Notes under the pieces: generated by a model
Seen by the model: the letters and a program-made list of their open reading frames with translations, nothing else
What the model was told of the DNA's origin: nothing
Database searches by the model: none
NCBI GenBank assembly: GCA_033807775.1
Contig: CM066312.1
Coordinates: forward strand, 28,555,696-28,619,695
Length of the DNA: 64,000 nt
Source: Saussurea involucrata
Taxonomy: Eukaryota > Streptophyta > Magnoliopsida > Asterales > Asteraceae
Direction: 5' to 3'
Translations under genes and position numbers: made by a program
In this document: in pieces, positions 33,146 to 45,428 of the stretch
Layout of the letters: every line of letters starts with the position of its first letter
Numbering within the stretch: position 1 is the stretch's first letter

Positions 33146-33395
33146 AGAGTCCCGGTGAAATCCCGGTAGACTCCCGGTATAGAAGACTCCCGGTAGTGTG
33201 AGTCCCGGTATAGAAGACTCCCGGTAGTATGAGTCCTGGTATAGAAGACTCCCGGTAGTATAAATCCCGGTATAGCAGACTTCCGGTAGTGAGAGTTCCG
33301 GTAATGGGAACTCCCGGTATAGGAACTCCCGATACTAAGAGTCCCGGTACTGTATAAGTCCCGGTACCCTGTGTAGTCCCGGTAGTGAGTTAAGC
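33146..33395. repeat. TCCCGGTA word array in the 5' LTR
   Basis: About 20 copies of (T/C)CCGGTA, mostly as GACTCCCGGTAG or GAGTCCCGGTAT, alternate with TAGAA or TGTGA spacers. The 3' LTR has the same array (51424-51680) with a different internal arrangement. Confidence 0.92.
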
Positions 33396-33788
33396 ACAGT
33401 GTGTAATGAGATAGTTGAGGATGGGAAATTGTTAGGCTTTATGTGTTTGGTTAGTAAAGCGATGTGTGTATCTTAACTTGTTTCAGATTCTGTGGAGTCG
33501 TGGTAAGAGATAGAATCGTTTTGAAAGAAGCTTGCGAACGTGTGTAATAACCAAAACAGGTGAGTTTTACTTTAAAAACGTTTTTAACTGGAATACGTAT
33601 ATGTGTGATTTGGGAATGTAATAGTTGATGACTATGTGTTTTTATGTGAATTATAATATATTGAGGTATTATATTTACATGAGTATTATAAGGTGTTATA
33701 ATACGTTGGCCAGATTTAGGACCGGTGTGTTTGGCTATAGAATTCGTATAGCGTTGTTTGGCTGTAGATGTTGTACAGCGTTGTATAT

Positions 33789-33815
33789 TATTAGTTGGCT
33801 TGCTACCAACTAATA
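33789..33815. other. Conserved LTR hairpin TATTAGTTGG-loop-CCAACTAATA
   Basis: A perfect 10-bp inverted repeat with a 7-nt loop lies in candidate LTR intron 2. The same stem is found in the solo LTR (27251-27279) and in the array LTRs (for example 37394-37420), with different loop sequences. Confidence 0.85.
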
Positions 33816-34257
33816 TGGCCAGGAGGAATGAGAAGGTACATGATATGTGAGTTTGATTAGATATATATGATTGTGTCGCGTGATTTATATGAATGAATTT
33901 TATATAAATGATTTCAAACTAACAGGGATTTATCTCACTTAGACCATCGTGTCTAACCCTCATTTTCGTTTTAAAAATATGTATTCCAGGTGGTGGATCG
34001 CGTAAGAGCAAGTAATTAGAGTAATCGATGGATGGCTTATGTGGAGGATTATGTGACGAAGATTTTGGCATGTTTAGCAGTTGTATTATAATGACTAAAT
34101 GTTATGTATGTGTTTAGTAAGAAGTTGTAGTAGAATGTCTTCTTTTGATTGTAATAGTTTCAGGGACTGTACTTGTAATATGATGTTTCGTTTGATTAAT
34201 CAATGTTATGTTACATTATGTGATTTGTTGTGTATATGGGATTTGGGTTGTTACAAA

Positions 34258-34270
34258 TGGTATCGGAGCC
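34258..34270 (+). promoter_or_regulatory. Primer binding site of the Tekay-like element
   Basis: TGGTATCGGAGCC, tRNA-Met type with one change from TGGTATCAGAGC, two bases after the LTR. Confidence 0.85.
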
Positions 34271-34518
34271 TTAGTTTAAGGGATTTAGGTATTTGTATCT
34301 GTACCTAGACTTAAACTGCATGTGAAGTAGGATGTCCTTATCATATTAGAACCTTGGGATGATGAAGTATAAAAAGGTAGAAGGAACATCATGTAAGGTA
34401 ATTTCATATTACACCTGGCCAGTGTAATTGTGATCTTACAGGTACATGTTTGAACTGGAATATCTTGTTATATGGGGTATGTGCTTATGTGTATATTAAT
34501 CTTGTTTAAATCTACAGA

Positions 34519-36963
34519 ATGGCAAGCGGTACGCGAAATTCGAATCGAGGAGGAGGAAGAAATCCAAGTAGAACTAATCCGTCAATAGGAACAGGAGACA
34601 GGGGAGGCAGAACAGGGGGCAAAGTCGGGGGTAGAATTGGGGGTAGAGCTGGAGGTCGAGCCGGGGGCAGAGTCCAGCCAAATAGTACAGAATTCGTTAC
34701 CAGGGCTGATCTAATGGCGGAAATGGGAAGAATGCAGGCTAACATACAAACAATGTTTCATCAAAGTCGTAATAATGAAGCTGATAGACCAGATCCGGAA
34801 CATGAAGTTGAACTACCAATCACCCCTACGGTCTTACCAGTAATGAGAAAATGTGATTACAAGATGTTTCTTAGTTGCAAGCCTCCTACATTCTCAGGAG
34901 ATCGGGATCCAGTGAAAGCAATGAGATGGATGAAGGAAATAGAAGCCATTTTCAAAACAAGCAAGTGTGCGGATGAAGATAGGGTTTTGTACGGGGCAGC
35001 AATGTTAAAAGGAGATGCATTGTATTGGTGGGAATCATTTATTCATTCTAAAGGATCTGATGTTTATTCTACCCTCTCTTGGGAAGAATTTGTGATAGCC
35101 TACAAGAACGCATTTTGTCCCCAAGCAGCCGTCAAACAATTGGAAGGGGAATTTATGAACTTACAACAAGGAAACTTATCCGTTCGAGACTACACCGCTA
35201 GCTTCCTGGAATAGTCTCAGTTGGCAGAATACTACGTTGCTACGGAGGCGATGAAGACTTCCAGGTTTATCTTCGGGCTGAACTCAGAGGTTAGAAGACT
35301 AGTGACTACAAAAGGACCCGATACCTTCTCAGCTGCAGTTGATGCCGCGGAGAATGTTGAACGAGATATGAGAAGAGATGCTGGCGATAAAAGTATCGAG
35401 AAGAGAAAGTGGGAAGGACCACAATACTATCCGAAGAAGTCCCGATTTCAGAGGTATGATAACCGTCCGCCGTTTTGACCAGCGGAAAGACCATGTCAGA
35501 AGTGTAACCGGGTCCACCAAGGAAATTGCCAAGGTGATTTACGAGCATGTTATAAGTGTGGGAAGACCGGACACGTCATTAAAGATTGTAAGGTAACGCG
35601 GTTATGCTTCTTATGCAATTCTCCGGATCACCTTCAGTCGGATTGTCCGCGGGGGAGGATACAGCAAGGTGGGTCATCGGGCAGGCCAGCGATTGTTAAA
35701 CCAGTAATACCAAGACTGGAACCGCCAGTAACCAGGGGTCGCGCATTTCAAATGACTGAGAAAGAAGCGGAGGAAACTTCGGATGTGGTCACAGGTACAT
35801 TTTTAATAAACTCTACACGTGCTAAGGTGTTATTTGATTCCGGTGCAAACCGATCGTTTGTGTCTCCTGCTTTTGCTGCTTGCCTGTGTTTGAAACCTAA
35901 AGTGCTAGAACATGCTCTATCAGTAGATACGGCAAATGATAATCAAGTGTCAGTTAAAGAAGTGTTTGATAACTGTGTGATAAATATAGAGGAGTGTAAA
36001 GTTCCGATACAATTGTTTCCTATGACTTTGATAGAGTTTGACGTCGTAGTGGGAATGGACTGGTTAGCCGAGAATCAGGCTAACATAGTATGTGATAAGA
36101 AGTTAATAAATGTGGTATTACTTTAGAAGGGACCAGTAGTGATATATGGTGATCGTAGGAATCATCAGTCTAGCCTAATATCTATGATAAAAGCCCGTAA
36201 ATGTGTTAGCAAGGGTTGTCAGAGTTACTTAGCCTATGTGATAGATAGTAGGCCTGAAAAGAATAGGATGGAAGATATTCCTATTGTTAGTGAATTCCCT
36301 GAAGTTTTCCCTGAAGACTTGAATAGTCTTCCTCCGGTTAGACAAGTGGAATTTGGTATCGACTTAGTTCCTGGAGCCACTCCTATTGCTCGTGCACCTT
36401 ATCGTCTGGCACCTCCAGAGATGAAAGAGATGATGGCACAATTACAAGACCTATCCGATAAAGGCTTCATCAGACCTAGTTCTTCACCGTGGGGAGCACC
36501 AGTGTTATTTGTGAAAAAGAAGGATGGTTCGATGAGAATGTGTATCGACTACCGAGAACTGAATAAGCGCACGATAAAGAACAAGTATCCCTTACCCCGA
36601 ATTGATGACCTCTTCGATCAGTTAGTTGGAGCTTGCTATTTCTCCAAGATCGATCTAAGATCCGGTTATCACCAGTTGAAAGTTAAAGAAGAAGACGTTC
36701 TAAAGACTGCTTTTCGAACAAGGTATGGTCATCACGAATTCTTAGTAATGCCGTTCGGACTGACGAACGCTCCAGCTGCCTTTATGGATTTAATGAATCG
36801 GGTATGTAAGCCGTATCACGATAAATTTGTAATTGTATTTATCGATGATATACTTATCTACTCTCGATCAAAAGAAGAGCATGCGCAACACCTTCGTTTG
36901 ATTCTGGAGCTATTAAAGAAGGAGAAGTTGAATGCTAAATTCTCGAAATGTGAATTTTGGTTA
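34519..36963 (+). pseudogene. Gag-Pol N-terminal part of the Tekay-like element
   Basis: A single frame starts at ATG 34519, right after an acceptor-like ATCTACAG. It contains in-frame stops TAG 35212, TGA 35476 and TAG 36124. Domains in order are a Gly/Arg-rich N-terminus (MASGTRNSNRGGGRNPSRTN), a retrotransposon Gag domain (to about residue 285), zinc knuckles CYKCGKTGHVIKDC and CFLCNSPDHLQSDC plus a variant CQKCNRVHQGNC, protease LFDSGANRSFVS (about 35826), and RT with FIDDILIYS (about 36841, catalytic Asp pair present). The frame is cut at codon TTA 36961-36963 by the array and resumes in the same frame at 48832. Confidence 0.88.
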
Positions 36964-38628
36964 TGTAACGACCCAAATCCCATAACATACATCATAATAC
37001 ATAACATTCATACATATCATTGACTTTCAACAAAAGTTACATAACAAACCAAGTACGGTCTCATTAGTCTCGACATTACAAAATATATAAAAGCTTCCTA
37101 ATCAACATCCATCAAAAGCTTCCTACACTTCATCCTCTCCTGCTGATCCTTAACCTGGAAAACATATTTTTGAAAACAAAATGAGGGTTAGACCAAACGG
37201 GTCTAGTGAGTTAATCCCGGTCCTTTCCAAAATCATTATAAAACCTTTTATGTAAATCCTTTGTATCAAAATAGTTTAGATAAACCTTTGATAATCCTTT
37301 CGTAAAATATAAACATACCACACGTATTTAAATACCAATCCAGACTCGTGCATCGTGTACATCTCATTCACCTTATTCCTCCACAAATGGCCATATTAGT
37401 TGGTAGCAACCCAACTAATAAATCAACAACCGGTCCGCTCACCGGAACCCGGCTACCTGTCGGTCCGCACACCGGAACCCGACTACTCACCGGTCCGCAC
37501 ACCGGAACCCGGCTACACACCGGTCCGCACACCGGAACCCGACAACAAGTGCACTCGTGTAGTGCAAATCTTATATAAATACAATATATATCTTATTACA
37601 TCATATTGTCATTTATATACACATAATCATATTCCTACCACATAATCATCTCATATATATATATACACACATATGTATTCCAGTTCAAAACGTTTTACAT
37701 CAAAACTCACCTTGAATGCTTAAAATACGTTTCCAAGCCTTTCTCTGAGCTATCCGATCCTTTATCCAAATACCTCAGAATCTGAAACCATTTACATACA
37801 AATATCTCCTTACCAACTTATGTATAAGACTTACTAGCAGGTTATGGACTCTAGATACATCTACATAACTTTTATCCTCAAAATTTACCCAAACAGCCAA
37901 GTTATCCGGAAACCTCAAAGTATCCGGACAACTTTCCGGACAATCACAAAGAATCCGGACAACAAGACTAATCCGGACAGAACAACTTCCCGGACAGCAT
38001 AAGGAATCCGGACAACAAAGTAATCCGGACGCCATCCGGTATCCTATTCCATCCGGAAAAGTATAACAAGAAGGACTTACCCGGATAAAACCCTGTCCGG
38101 ACACCTTCAGAACGTCATCCGGACACCTTCAACAAAACTACCCGGATACATTCATCTTATCCGGGCACCTCTGTCGGTTTACCCCATTTTTACCCAGATT
38201 CGACAGATTTTAACCTCAGACACGAACTTAATGATTCTACTCCGATAGCAATCATCCATAAACACTTACAAACATAAAATACAAAGAAAACATACCTTAA
38301 TCTCTTACAAGTACACCAAATGATGTCCTATTGCTTTCTTTTCTTCCTTTTCTTCTTTTCTCTCAATACACACACTAACACACACTTGAAATCTGATCTT
38401 TAGCTAATATGAAAATATCAGAAAACTAAAAGGATAATATCTACATATATTTACCATTTCCACCCCTAAACTCCTCACTAATAACTAATACACCTTTAAT
38501 TTATCCTTTGGTCAAACTTTTACCCTTTAAACTTATAATCCCTCCTAAACTTACCCTAACATCAATTATAAAGAAAATAAACTTAACGGAACTAAAATTT
38601 AATTAACGGATTTACCCGGGGTATTACA
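36964..38628 (-). repeat. Array LTR 1 (3'-most in element orientation)
   Basis: 1665 bp. Candidate introns (minus) are 38295 to 37782 (AAG|GTATG...TTTCAG|ATTCTG) and 37710 to 37155 (AAG|GTGAGT...TTCCAG|GTTA). Intron 1 carries an ATCCGGACAAC word array (37897-38165). Intron 2 carries four tandem units of CCGGTCCGCACACCGGAACC type (37430-37545) and the hairpin 37394-37420. Confidence 0.92.
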
Positions 38629-38850
38629 TCATCTCCCCCTTAAAAGAATTCCGTCCCGGAATTCGGTTAAGCGAAAAGGTATGAATACTTAGTTTCCACT
38701 ACTACCTCGAACTCAATCAAAACCATAGGAACTAACTAAATAGCCACCCCACACCCACCTATATCTCTAACACAGATAAGCAACAAAAGCACGGAAATAT
38801 CACTAACCAGGTTGCACCAAAGTCAGATAACACCTTATCACGTATAGAGT

Positions 38851-40104
38851 TTATAGAAATATACCTGTAACCTCATCATGACTTTCTTCCACCTCTTGTT
38901 CCGTCATCTGAAAAACTCGACCCTTTGCTTTCGGTACCTCAGGCCCTTGTTCCTCTCCCGGTCTAACACTCGTTGGTCTTACCGTCATACTACCCTGCTG
39001 TGCTTTCCATTGCGGACAATCTGCCTGAATATGATCCGGGGAATTGCAAACGAAACATAATCGAGTTACCCGACAGTCTCTAACTATGTGACCAGTCTTT
39101 CCACATTTGTAACAACTTCGGGAATCCACATAACAGTTTCCTTGATGCACACGGTTGCATTTTGTACATGGTCTTTTAACTGGTCTGAAAGGTGAATAAC
39201 TATCAGACCTCGGGGATTCATATTCTTCCGAATCGTACATCGTTTCTTCCGGTTTTCTTTTCCCAGCACTCTTATCACCAACGTCTCTCCGGTTATCCTG
39301 TTCCACATTTTCCGCGGCATCCACTGCGGCTGAGAAGGTATCGTGTCCTCTTGCAGTCACTAGCTTTCTAATTTCTGCATTTAATCCAAAAATAAACCTT
39401 TCCATCTTTAGAGCCTCCGTGGCAACATAGTACTCTGCAAAGCGAGACTTCTCCAGAAAGAGAGCGGTGTAATCCCTAACCGATAAACTTCGCTGGTGTA
39501 GGTTCATGAACTCCTCTTCCAATTGTCTAACTGCTGCTTGAGAACAAAACTGTCCTTTGAATGCTGTTGTGAATTCGTCCCAAGTAAAAGTAGAGTATAC
39601 ATCCGACCTTGTGGAATCAATGTGAGCTTCCCACCAGTACAGAGCTTCTGCCTTCAACATCGCCGTTCCGTATAATACTTTGTCCTCATCCGTACACTTA
39701 CTTGTCTTGAAGATGGCTTCTATTTCTTTTAACCATCTCATCGCCTTCACTGGGTCTCTATCTCCTGAGTAAGTTGGAGGTCTACAGTTTAAGAACATCT
39801 TGTAATCACACCTTCTTGACACTGGTATAACCGTAGGTGTAATGGGCATTTCGTCTTCCAAACCAGGATCTGGTGTTTCAGTATGACGAGCTTGGTCGAA
39901 CATAGTCTGGATATTTGCTTGAAGTCTTCCCATCTCCGCCATCAGATCGTTTCTTGTAATAAACTCCGTACCTTGCCCCTGAACTCTACCTCCGGTTCTG
40001 CCCCTACCTCTTTCTCTTCCTCTTCCCCTTGTCCCGACTGTTGGATTCGTTCTATTAGGATTTCTTCCTCCCTCTCTAGTCGTATTTCTAGTACCGCTTG
40101 CCAT
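38851..40104 (-). CDS. Gag of the gag-only element, array unit 1
   Basis: 417 codons, uninterrupted. An Arg/Gly-rich N-terminus (MASGTRNTTREGGRNPNRTN) is followed by a retrotransposon Gag capsid region with the ALYWWEAHI and LSVRDYTALFLEKS segments. Next come a variant knuckle CTKCNRVHQGNC and two CCHC knuckles CYKCGKTGHIVRDC and CFVCNSPDHIQADC. The frame ends by a one-base frameshift exactly at the start of protease (VTGIFL then stop; the host element continues into DSG). The rest of the pol region is reduced to a short protease remnant. The protein could supply or co-opt particles of an autonomous relative. Start ATG follows an acceptor-like CTACAG. Confidence 0.9.
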   Translation of the reverse strand: MASGTRNTTREGGRNPNRTNPTVGTRGRGRERGRGRTGGRVQGQGTEFITRNDLMAEMGRLQANIQTMFDQARHTETPDPGLEDEMPITPTVIPVSRRCDYKMFLNCRPPTYSGDRDPVKAMRWLKEIEAIFKTSKCTDEDKVLYGTAMLKAEALYWWEAHIDSTRSDVYSTFTWDEFTTAFKGQFCSQAAVRQLEEEFMNLHQRSLSVRDYTALFLEKSRFAEYYVATEALKMERFIFGLNAEIRKLVTARGHDTFSAAVDAAENVEQDNRRDVGDKSAGKRKPEETMYDSEEYESPRSDSYSPFRPVKRPCTKCNRVHQGNCYVDSRSCYKCGKTGHIVRDCRVTRLCFVCNSPDHIQADCPQWKAQQGSMTVRPTSVRPGEEQGPEVPKAKGRVFQMTEQEVEESHDEVTGIFL

Positions 40105-40365
40105 TCTGTAGATTCAGACAAGATTAATATACACATAAGCACATACCCCATATAATAAGGTATCCCAGTCCAAACATGCACCTGTAAGATCACAATTACA
40201 CTGGCCAGGTGTAATCTGAAATGACCTTACATGATGTTCCTTCTACCTTTTATACTTAGCATCCCAAGGTTCTAATATATCAAGGACATCCTACTTCACA
40301 TGCAGTTTAAGTCTAGGTACGGGTATAAATACCTAAATCCCTTAAACTAGGGCTCTAATACCATT

Positions 40366-42028
40366 TGTAACGACCCAAATCCCTTAACATACATCATAAT
40401 ACATAACATTCATACATATCATTGACTTTCAACAAAAGTTACATAACAAACCAAGTACGGTCTCATTAGTCTCGACATTACAAAATATATAAAAGCTTCC
40501 TAATCAACATATCAAAAGCTTCCTACACTTCATCCTCTCCTGCCGATCCTTAACCTGGAAAACATATTTTTGAAAACAAAATGAGGGTTAGACCAAACGG
40601 GTCTAGTGAGTTAATCCCGGTCCTTTCCAAAATCATTATAAAACCTTTTATGTAAATCCTTTGTATCAAAATAGTTTAGATAAACCTTTGATAATCCTTT
40701 CGTAAAATATAAACATACCACACGTATTTAAATACCAATCCAGACTCGTGCATCGTGTACATCTCATTCACCTTATTCCTCCACAAATGGCCATATTAGT
40801 TGGTAGCAAGCCAACTAATAAATCAACAACCGGTCCGCTCACCGGAACCCGGCTACCTGTCGGTCCGCACACCGGAACCCGACTACTCACCGGTCCGCAC
40901 ACCGGAACCCGGCTACACACCGGTCCGCACACCGGAACCCGACAACAAGTGCACTCGTGTAGTGCAAATCTTATATAAATACAATATATATCTTATTACA
41001 TCATATTGTCATTTATATACACATAATCATATTCCTACCACATAATCATCTCATATATATATATATACACATATGTATTCCAGTTCAAAACGTTTTACAT
41101 CAAAACTCACCTTGAATGCTTAAAATACGTTTCCAAGCCTTTCTCCGAGCTATCCGATCCTTTATCCAAATACCTCAGAATCTGAAACCATTTACATACA
41201 AATATCTCCTTACCAACTTATGTATAAGACTTACTAGCAGGTTATGGACTCTAGATACATCTACATAACTTTTATCCTCAAAATTTACCCAAACAGCCAA
41301 GTTATCCGGAAACCTCAAAGTATCCGGACAACTTTCCGGACAATCACAAAGAATCCGGACAACAAGACTAATCCGGACAGAACAACTTCCCGGACAGCAT
41401 AAGGAATCCGGACAACAAAGTAATCCGGACGCCATCCGGTATCCTATTCCATCCGGAAAAGTATAACAAGAAGGACTTACCCGGATAAAACCCTGTCCGG
41501 ACACCTTCAGAACGTCATCCGGACACCTTCAACAAAACTACCCGGATACATTCATCTTATCCGGGCACCTCTGTCGGTTTACCCCATTTTTACCCAGATT
41601 CGACAGATTTTAACCTCAGACACGAACTTAATGATTCTACTCCGATAGCAATCATCCATAAACACTTACAAACATAAAATACAAAGAAAACATACCTTAA
41701 TCTCTTACAAGTACACCAAATGATGTCCTATTGCTTTCTTTTCTTCCTTTTCTTCTTTTCTCTCAATACACACACTAACACACACTTGAAATCTGATCTT
41801 TAGCTAATATGAAAATATCAGAAAACTAAAAGGATAATATCTACATATATTTACCATTTCCACCCCTAAACTCCTCACTAATAACTAATACACCTTTAAT
41901 TTATCCTTTGGTTAAACTTTTACCCTTTAAACTTATAATCCCTCCTAAACTTACCCTAACATCAATTATAAAGAAAATAAACTTAACGGAACTAAAATTT
42001 AATTAACGGATTTACCCGGGGTATTACA
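40366..42028 (-). repeat. Array LTR 2
   Basis: 1663 bp. It differs from LTR 1 by a 2-bp deletion (AACATATCAAAAG) and a few substitutions, and is nearly identical to LTR 3. Confidence 0.93.
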
Positions 42029-42250
42029 TCATCTCCCCCTTAAAAGAATTCCGTCCCGGAATTCGGTTAAGCGAAAAGGTATGAATACTTAGTTTCCACT
42101 ACTACCTCGAACTCAATCAAAACCATAGGAACTAACTAAATAGCCACCCCACACCCACCTATATCTCTAACACAGATAAGCAACAAAAGCACGGAAATAT
42201 CACTAACCAGGTTGCACCAAAGTCAGATAACACCTTATCACGTATATAGT

Positions 42251-43504
42251 TTATAGAAATATACCTGTAACCTCATCATGACTTTCTTCCACCTCTTGTT
42301 CCGTCATCTGAAAAACTCGACCCTTTGCTTTCGGTACCTCAGGCCCTTGTTCCTCTCCCGGTCTAACACTCGTTGGTCTTACCGTCATACTACCCTGCTG
42401 TGCTTTCCATTGCGGACAATCTGCCTGAATATGATCCGGGGAATTGCAAACGAAACATAATCGAGTTACCCGACAGTCTCTAACTATGTGACCAGTCTTT
42501 CCACATTTGTAACAACTTCGGGAATCCACATAACAGTTTCCTTGATGCACACGGTTGCATTTTGTACATGGTCTTTTAACTGGTCTGAAAGGTGAATAAC
42601 TATCAGACCTCGGGGATTCATATTCTTCCGAATCGTACATCGTTTCTTCCGGTTTTCTTTTCCCAGCACTCTTATCACCAACGTCTCTCCGGTTATCTTG
42701 TTCCACATTTTCCGCGGCATCCACTGCGGCTGAGAAGGTATCGTGTCCTCTTGCAGTCACTAGCTTTCTAATTTCTGCATTTAATCCAAAAATAAACCTT
42801 TCCATCTTTAGAGCCTCCGTGGCAACATAGTACTCTGCAAAGCGAGACTTCTCCAGAAAGAGAGCGGTGTAATCCCTAACCGATAAACTTCGCTGGTGTA
42901 GGTTCATGAACTCCTCTTCCAATTGTCTAACTGCTGCTTGAGAACAAAACTGTCCTTTGAATGCTGTTGTGAATTCGTCCCAAGTAAAAGTAGAGTATAC
43001 ATCCGACCTTGTGGAATCAATGTGAGCTTCCCACCAGTACAGAGCTTCTGCCTTCAACATCGCCGTTCCGTATAATACTTTGTCCTCATCCGTACACTTA
43101 CTGGTCTTGAAGATGGCTTCTATTTCTTTTAACCATCTCATCGCCTTCACTGGGTCTCTATCTCCTGAGTAAGTTGGAGGTCTACAGTTTAAGAACATCT
43201 TGTAATCACACCTTCTTGACACTGGTATAACCGTAGGTGTAATGGGCATTTCGTCTTCCAAACCAGGATCTGGTGTTTCAGTATGACGAGCTTGGTCGAA
43301 CATAGTCTGGATATTTGCTTGAAGTCTTCCCATCTCCGCCATCAGATCGTTTCTTGTAATAAACTCCGTACCTTGCCCCTGAACTCTACCTCCGGTTCTG
43401 CCCCTACCTCTTTCTCTTCCTCTTCCCCTTGTCCCGACTGTTGGATTCGTTCTATTAGGATTTCTTCCTCCCTCTCTAGTCGTATTTCTAGTACCGCTTG
43501 CCAT
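42251..43504 (-). CDS. Gag of the gag-only element, array unit 2
   Basis: 417 codons, amino-acid sequence identical to unit 1 as far as I can see; the internal regions differ by about three bases. It has the same protease-start frameshift, so the deletion and frameshift predate the tandem expansion. Confidence 0.9.
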   Translation of the reverse strand: MASGTRNTTREGGRNPNRTNPTVGTRGRGRERGRGRTGGRVQGQGTEFITRNDLMAEMGRLQANIQTMFDQARHTETPDPGLEDEMPITPTVIPVSRRCDYKMFLNCRPPTYSGDRDPVKAMRWLKEIEAIFKTSKCTDEDKVLYGTAMLKAEALYWWEAHIDSTRSDVYSTFTWDEFTTAFKGQFCSQAAVRQLEEEFMNLHQRSLSVRDYTALFLEKSRFAEYYVATEALKMERFIFGLNAEIRKLVTARGHDTFSAAVDAAENVEQDNRRDVGDKSAGKRKPEETMYDSEEYESPRSDSYSPFRPVKRPCTKCNRVHQGNCYVDSRSCYKCGKTGHIVRDCRVTRLCFVCNSPDHIQADCPQWKAQQGSMTVRPTSVRPGEEQGPEVPKAKGRVFQMTEQEVEESHDEVTGIFL

Positions 43505-43765
43505 TCTGTAGATTCAGACAAGATTAATATACACATAAGCACATACCCCATATAATAAGGTATCCCAGTCCAAACATGCACCTGTAAGATCACAATTACA
43601 CTGGCCAGGTGTAATCTGAAATGACCTTACATGATGTTCCTTCTACCTTTTATACTTAGCATCCCAAGGTTCTAATATATCAAGGACATCCTACTTCACA
43701 TGCAGTTTAAGTCTAGGTACGGGTATAAATACCTAAATCCCTTAAACTAGGGCTCTAATACCATT

Positions 43766-45428
43766 TGTAACGACCCAAATCCCTTAACATACATCATAAT
43801 ACATAACATTCATACATATCATTGACTTTCAACAAAAGTTACATAACAAACCAAGTACGGTCTCATTAGTCTCGACATTACAAAATATATAAAAGCTTCC
43901 TAATCAACATATCAAAAGCTTCCTACACTTCATCCTCTCCTGCCGATCCTTAACCTGGAAAACATATTTTTGAAAACAAAATGAGGGTTAGACCAAACGG
44001 GTCTAGTGAGTTAATCCCGGTCCTTTCCAAAATCATTATAAAACCTTTTATGTAAATCCTTTGTATCAAAATAGTTTAGATAAACCTTTGATAATCCTTT
44101 CGTAAAATATAAACATACCACACGTATTTAAATACCAATCCAGACTCGTGCATCGTGTACATCTCATTCACCTTATTCCTCCACAAATGGCCATATTAGT
44201 TGGTAGCAAGCCAACTAATAAATCAACAACCGGTCCGCTCACCGGAACCCGGCTACCTGTCGGTCCGCACACCGGAACCCGACTACTCACCGGTCCGCAC
44301 ACCGGAACCCGGCTACACACCGGTCCGCACACCGGAACCCGACAACAAGTGCACTCGTGTAGTGCAAATCTTATATAAATACAATATATATCTTATTACA
44401 TCATATTGTCATTTATATACACATAATCATATTCCTACCACATAATCATCTCATATATATATATATACACATATGTATTCCAGTTCAAAACGTTTTACAT
44501 CAAAACTCACCTTGAATGCTTAAAATACGTTTCCAAGCCTTTCTCCGAGCTATCCGATCCTTTATCCAAATACCTCAGAATCTGAAACCATTTACATACA
44601 AATATCTCCTTACCAACTTATGTATAAGACTTACTAGCAGGTTATGGACTCTAGATACATCTACATAACTTTTATCCTCAAAATTTACCCAAACAGCCAA
44701 GTTATCCGGAAACCTCAAAGTATCCGGACAACTTTCCGGACAATCACAAAGAATCCGGACAACAAGACTAATCCGGACAGAACAACTTCCCGGACAGCAT
44801 AAGGAATACGGACAACAAAGTAATCCGGACGCCATCCGGTATCCTATTCCATCCGGAAAAGTATAACAAAAAGGACTTACCCGGATAAAACCCTGTCCGG
44901 ACACCTTCAGAACGTCATCCGGACACCTTCAACAAAACTACCCGGATACATTCATCTTATCCGGGCACCTCTGTCGGTTTACCCCATTTTTACCCAGATT
45001 CGACAGATTTTAACCTCAGACACGAACTTAATGATTCTACTCCGATAGCAATCATCCATAAACACTTACAAACATAAAATACAAAGAAAACATACCTTAA
45101 TCTCTTACAAGTACACCAAATGATGTCCTATTGCTTTCTTTTCTTCCTTTTCTTCTTTTCTCTCAATACACACACTAACACACACTTGAAATCTGATCTT
45201 TAGCTAATATGAAAATATCAGAAAACTAAAAGGATAATATCTACATATATTTACCATTTCCACCCCTAAACTCCTCACTAATAACTAATACACCTTTAAT
45301 TTATCCTTTGGTCAAACTTTTACCCTTTAAACTTATAATCCCTCCTAAACTTACCCTAACATCAATTATAAAGAAAATAAACTTAACGGAACTAAAATTT
45401 AATTAACGGATTTACCCGGGGTATTACA
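43766..45428 (-). repeat. Array LTR 3
   Basis: 1663 bp. It shares the 2-bp deletion of LTR 2 and has private changes in the CCGGAC array (GAATACGGAC for GAATCCGGAC). Confidence 0.93.

Larger units (their letters stand above)
32727..34255 (+). repeat. 5' LTR of the Tekay-like element (1529 bp) with two candidate introns
   Basis: A TATA-like TATATATATACC lies near 32880. Splice-like sites define intron 1 33018-33486 (GGAG|GTAAGTCC...TTTCAG|ATTCTG) and intron 2 33560-33989 (ACAG|GTGAGTTT...TTCCAG|GTGG), separated by a 73-bp exon. Intron 1 holds a TCCCGGTA array (33146-33395); intron 2 holds the hairpin at 33789-33815. The same layout occurs in the LTRs at 26832-28459 and 36964-38628. Confidence 0.85.
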
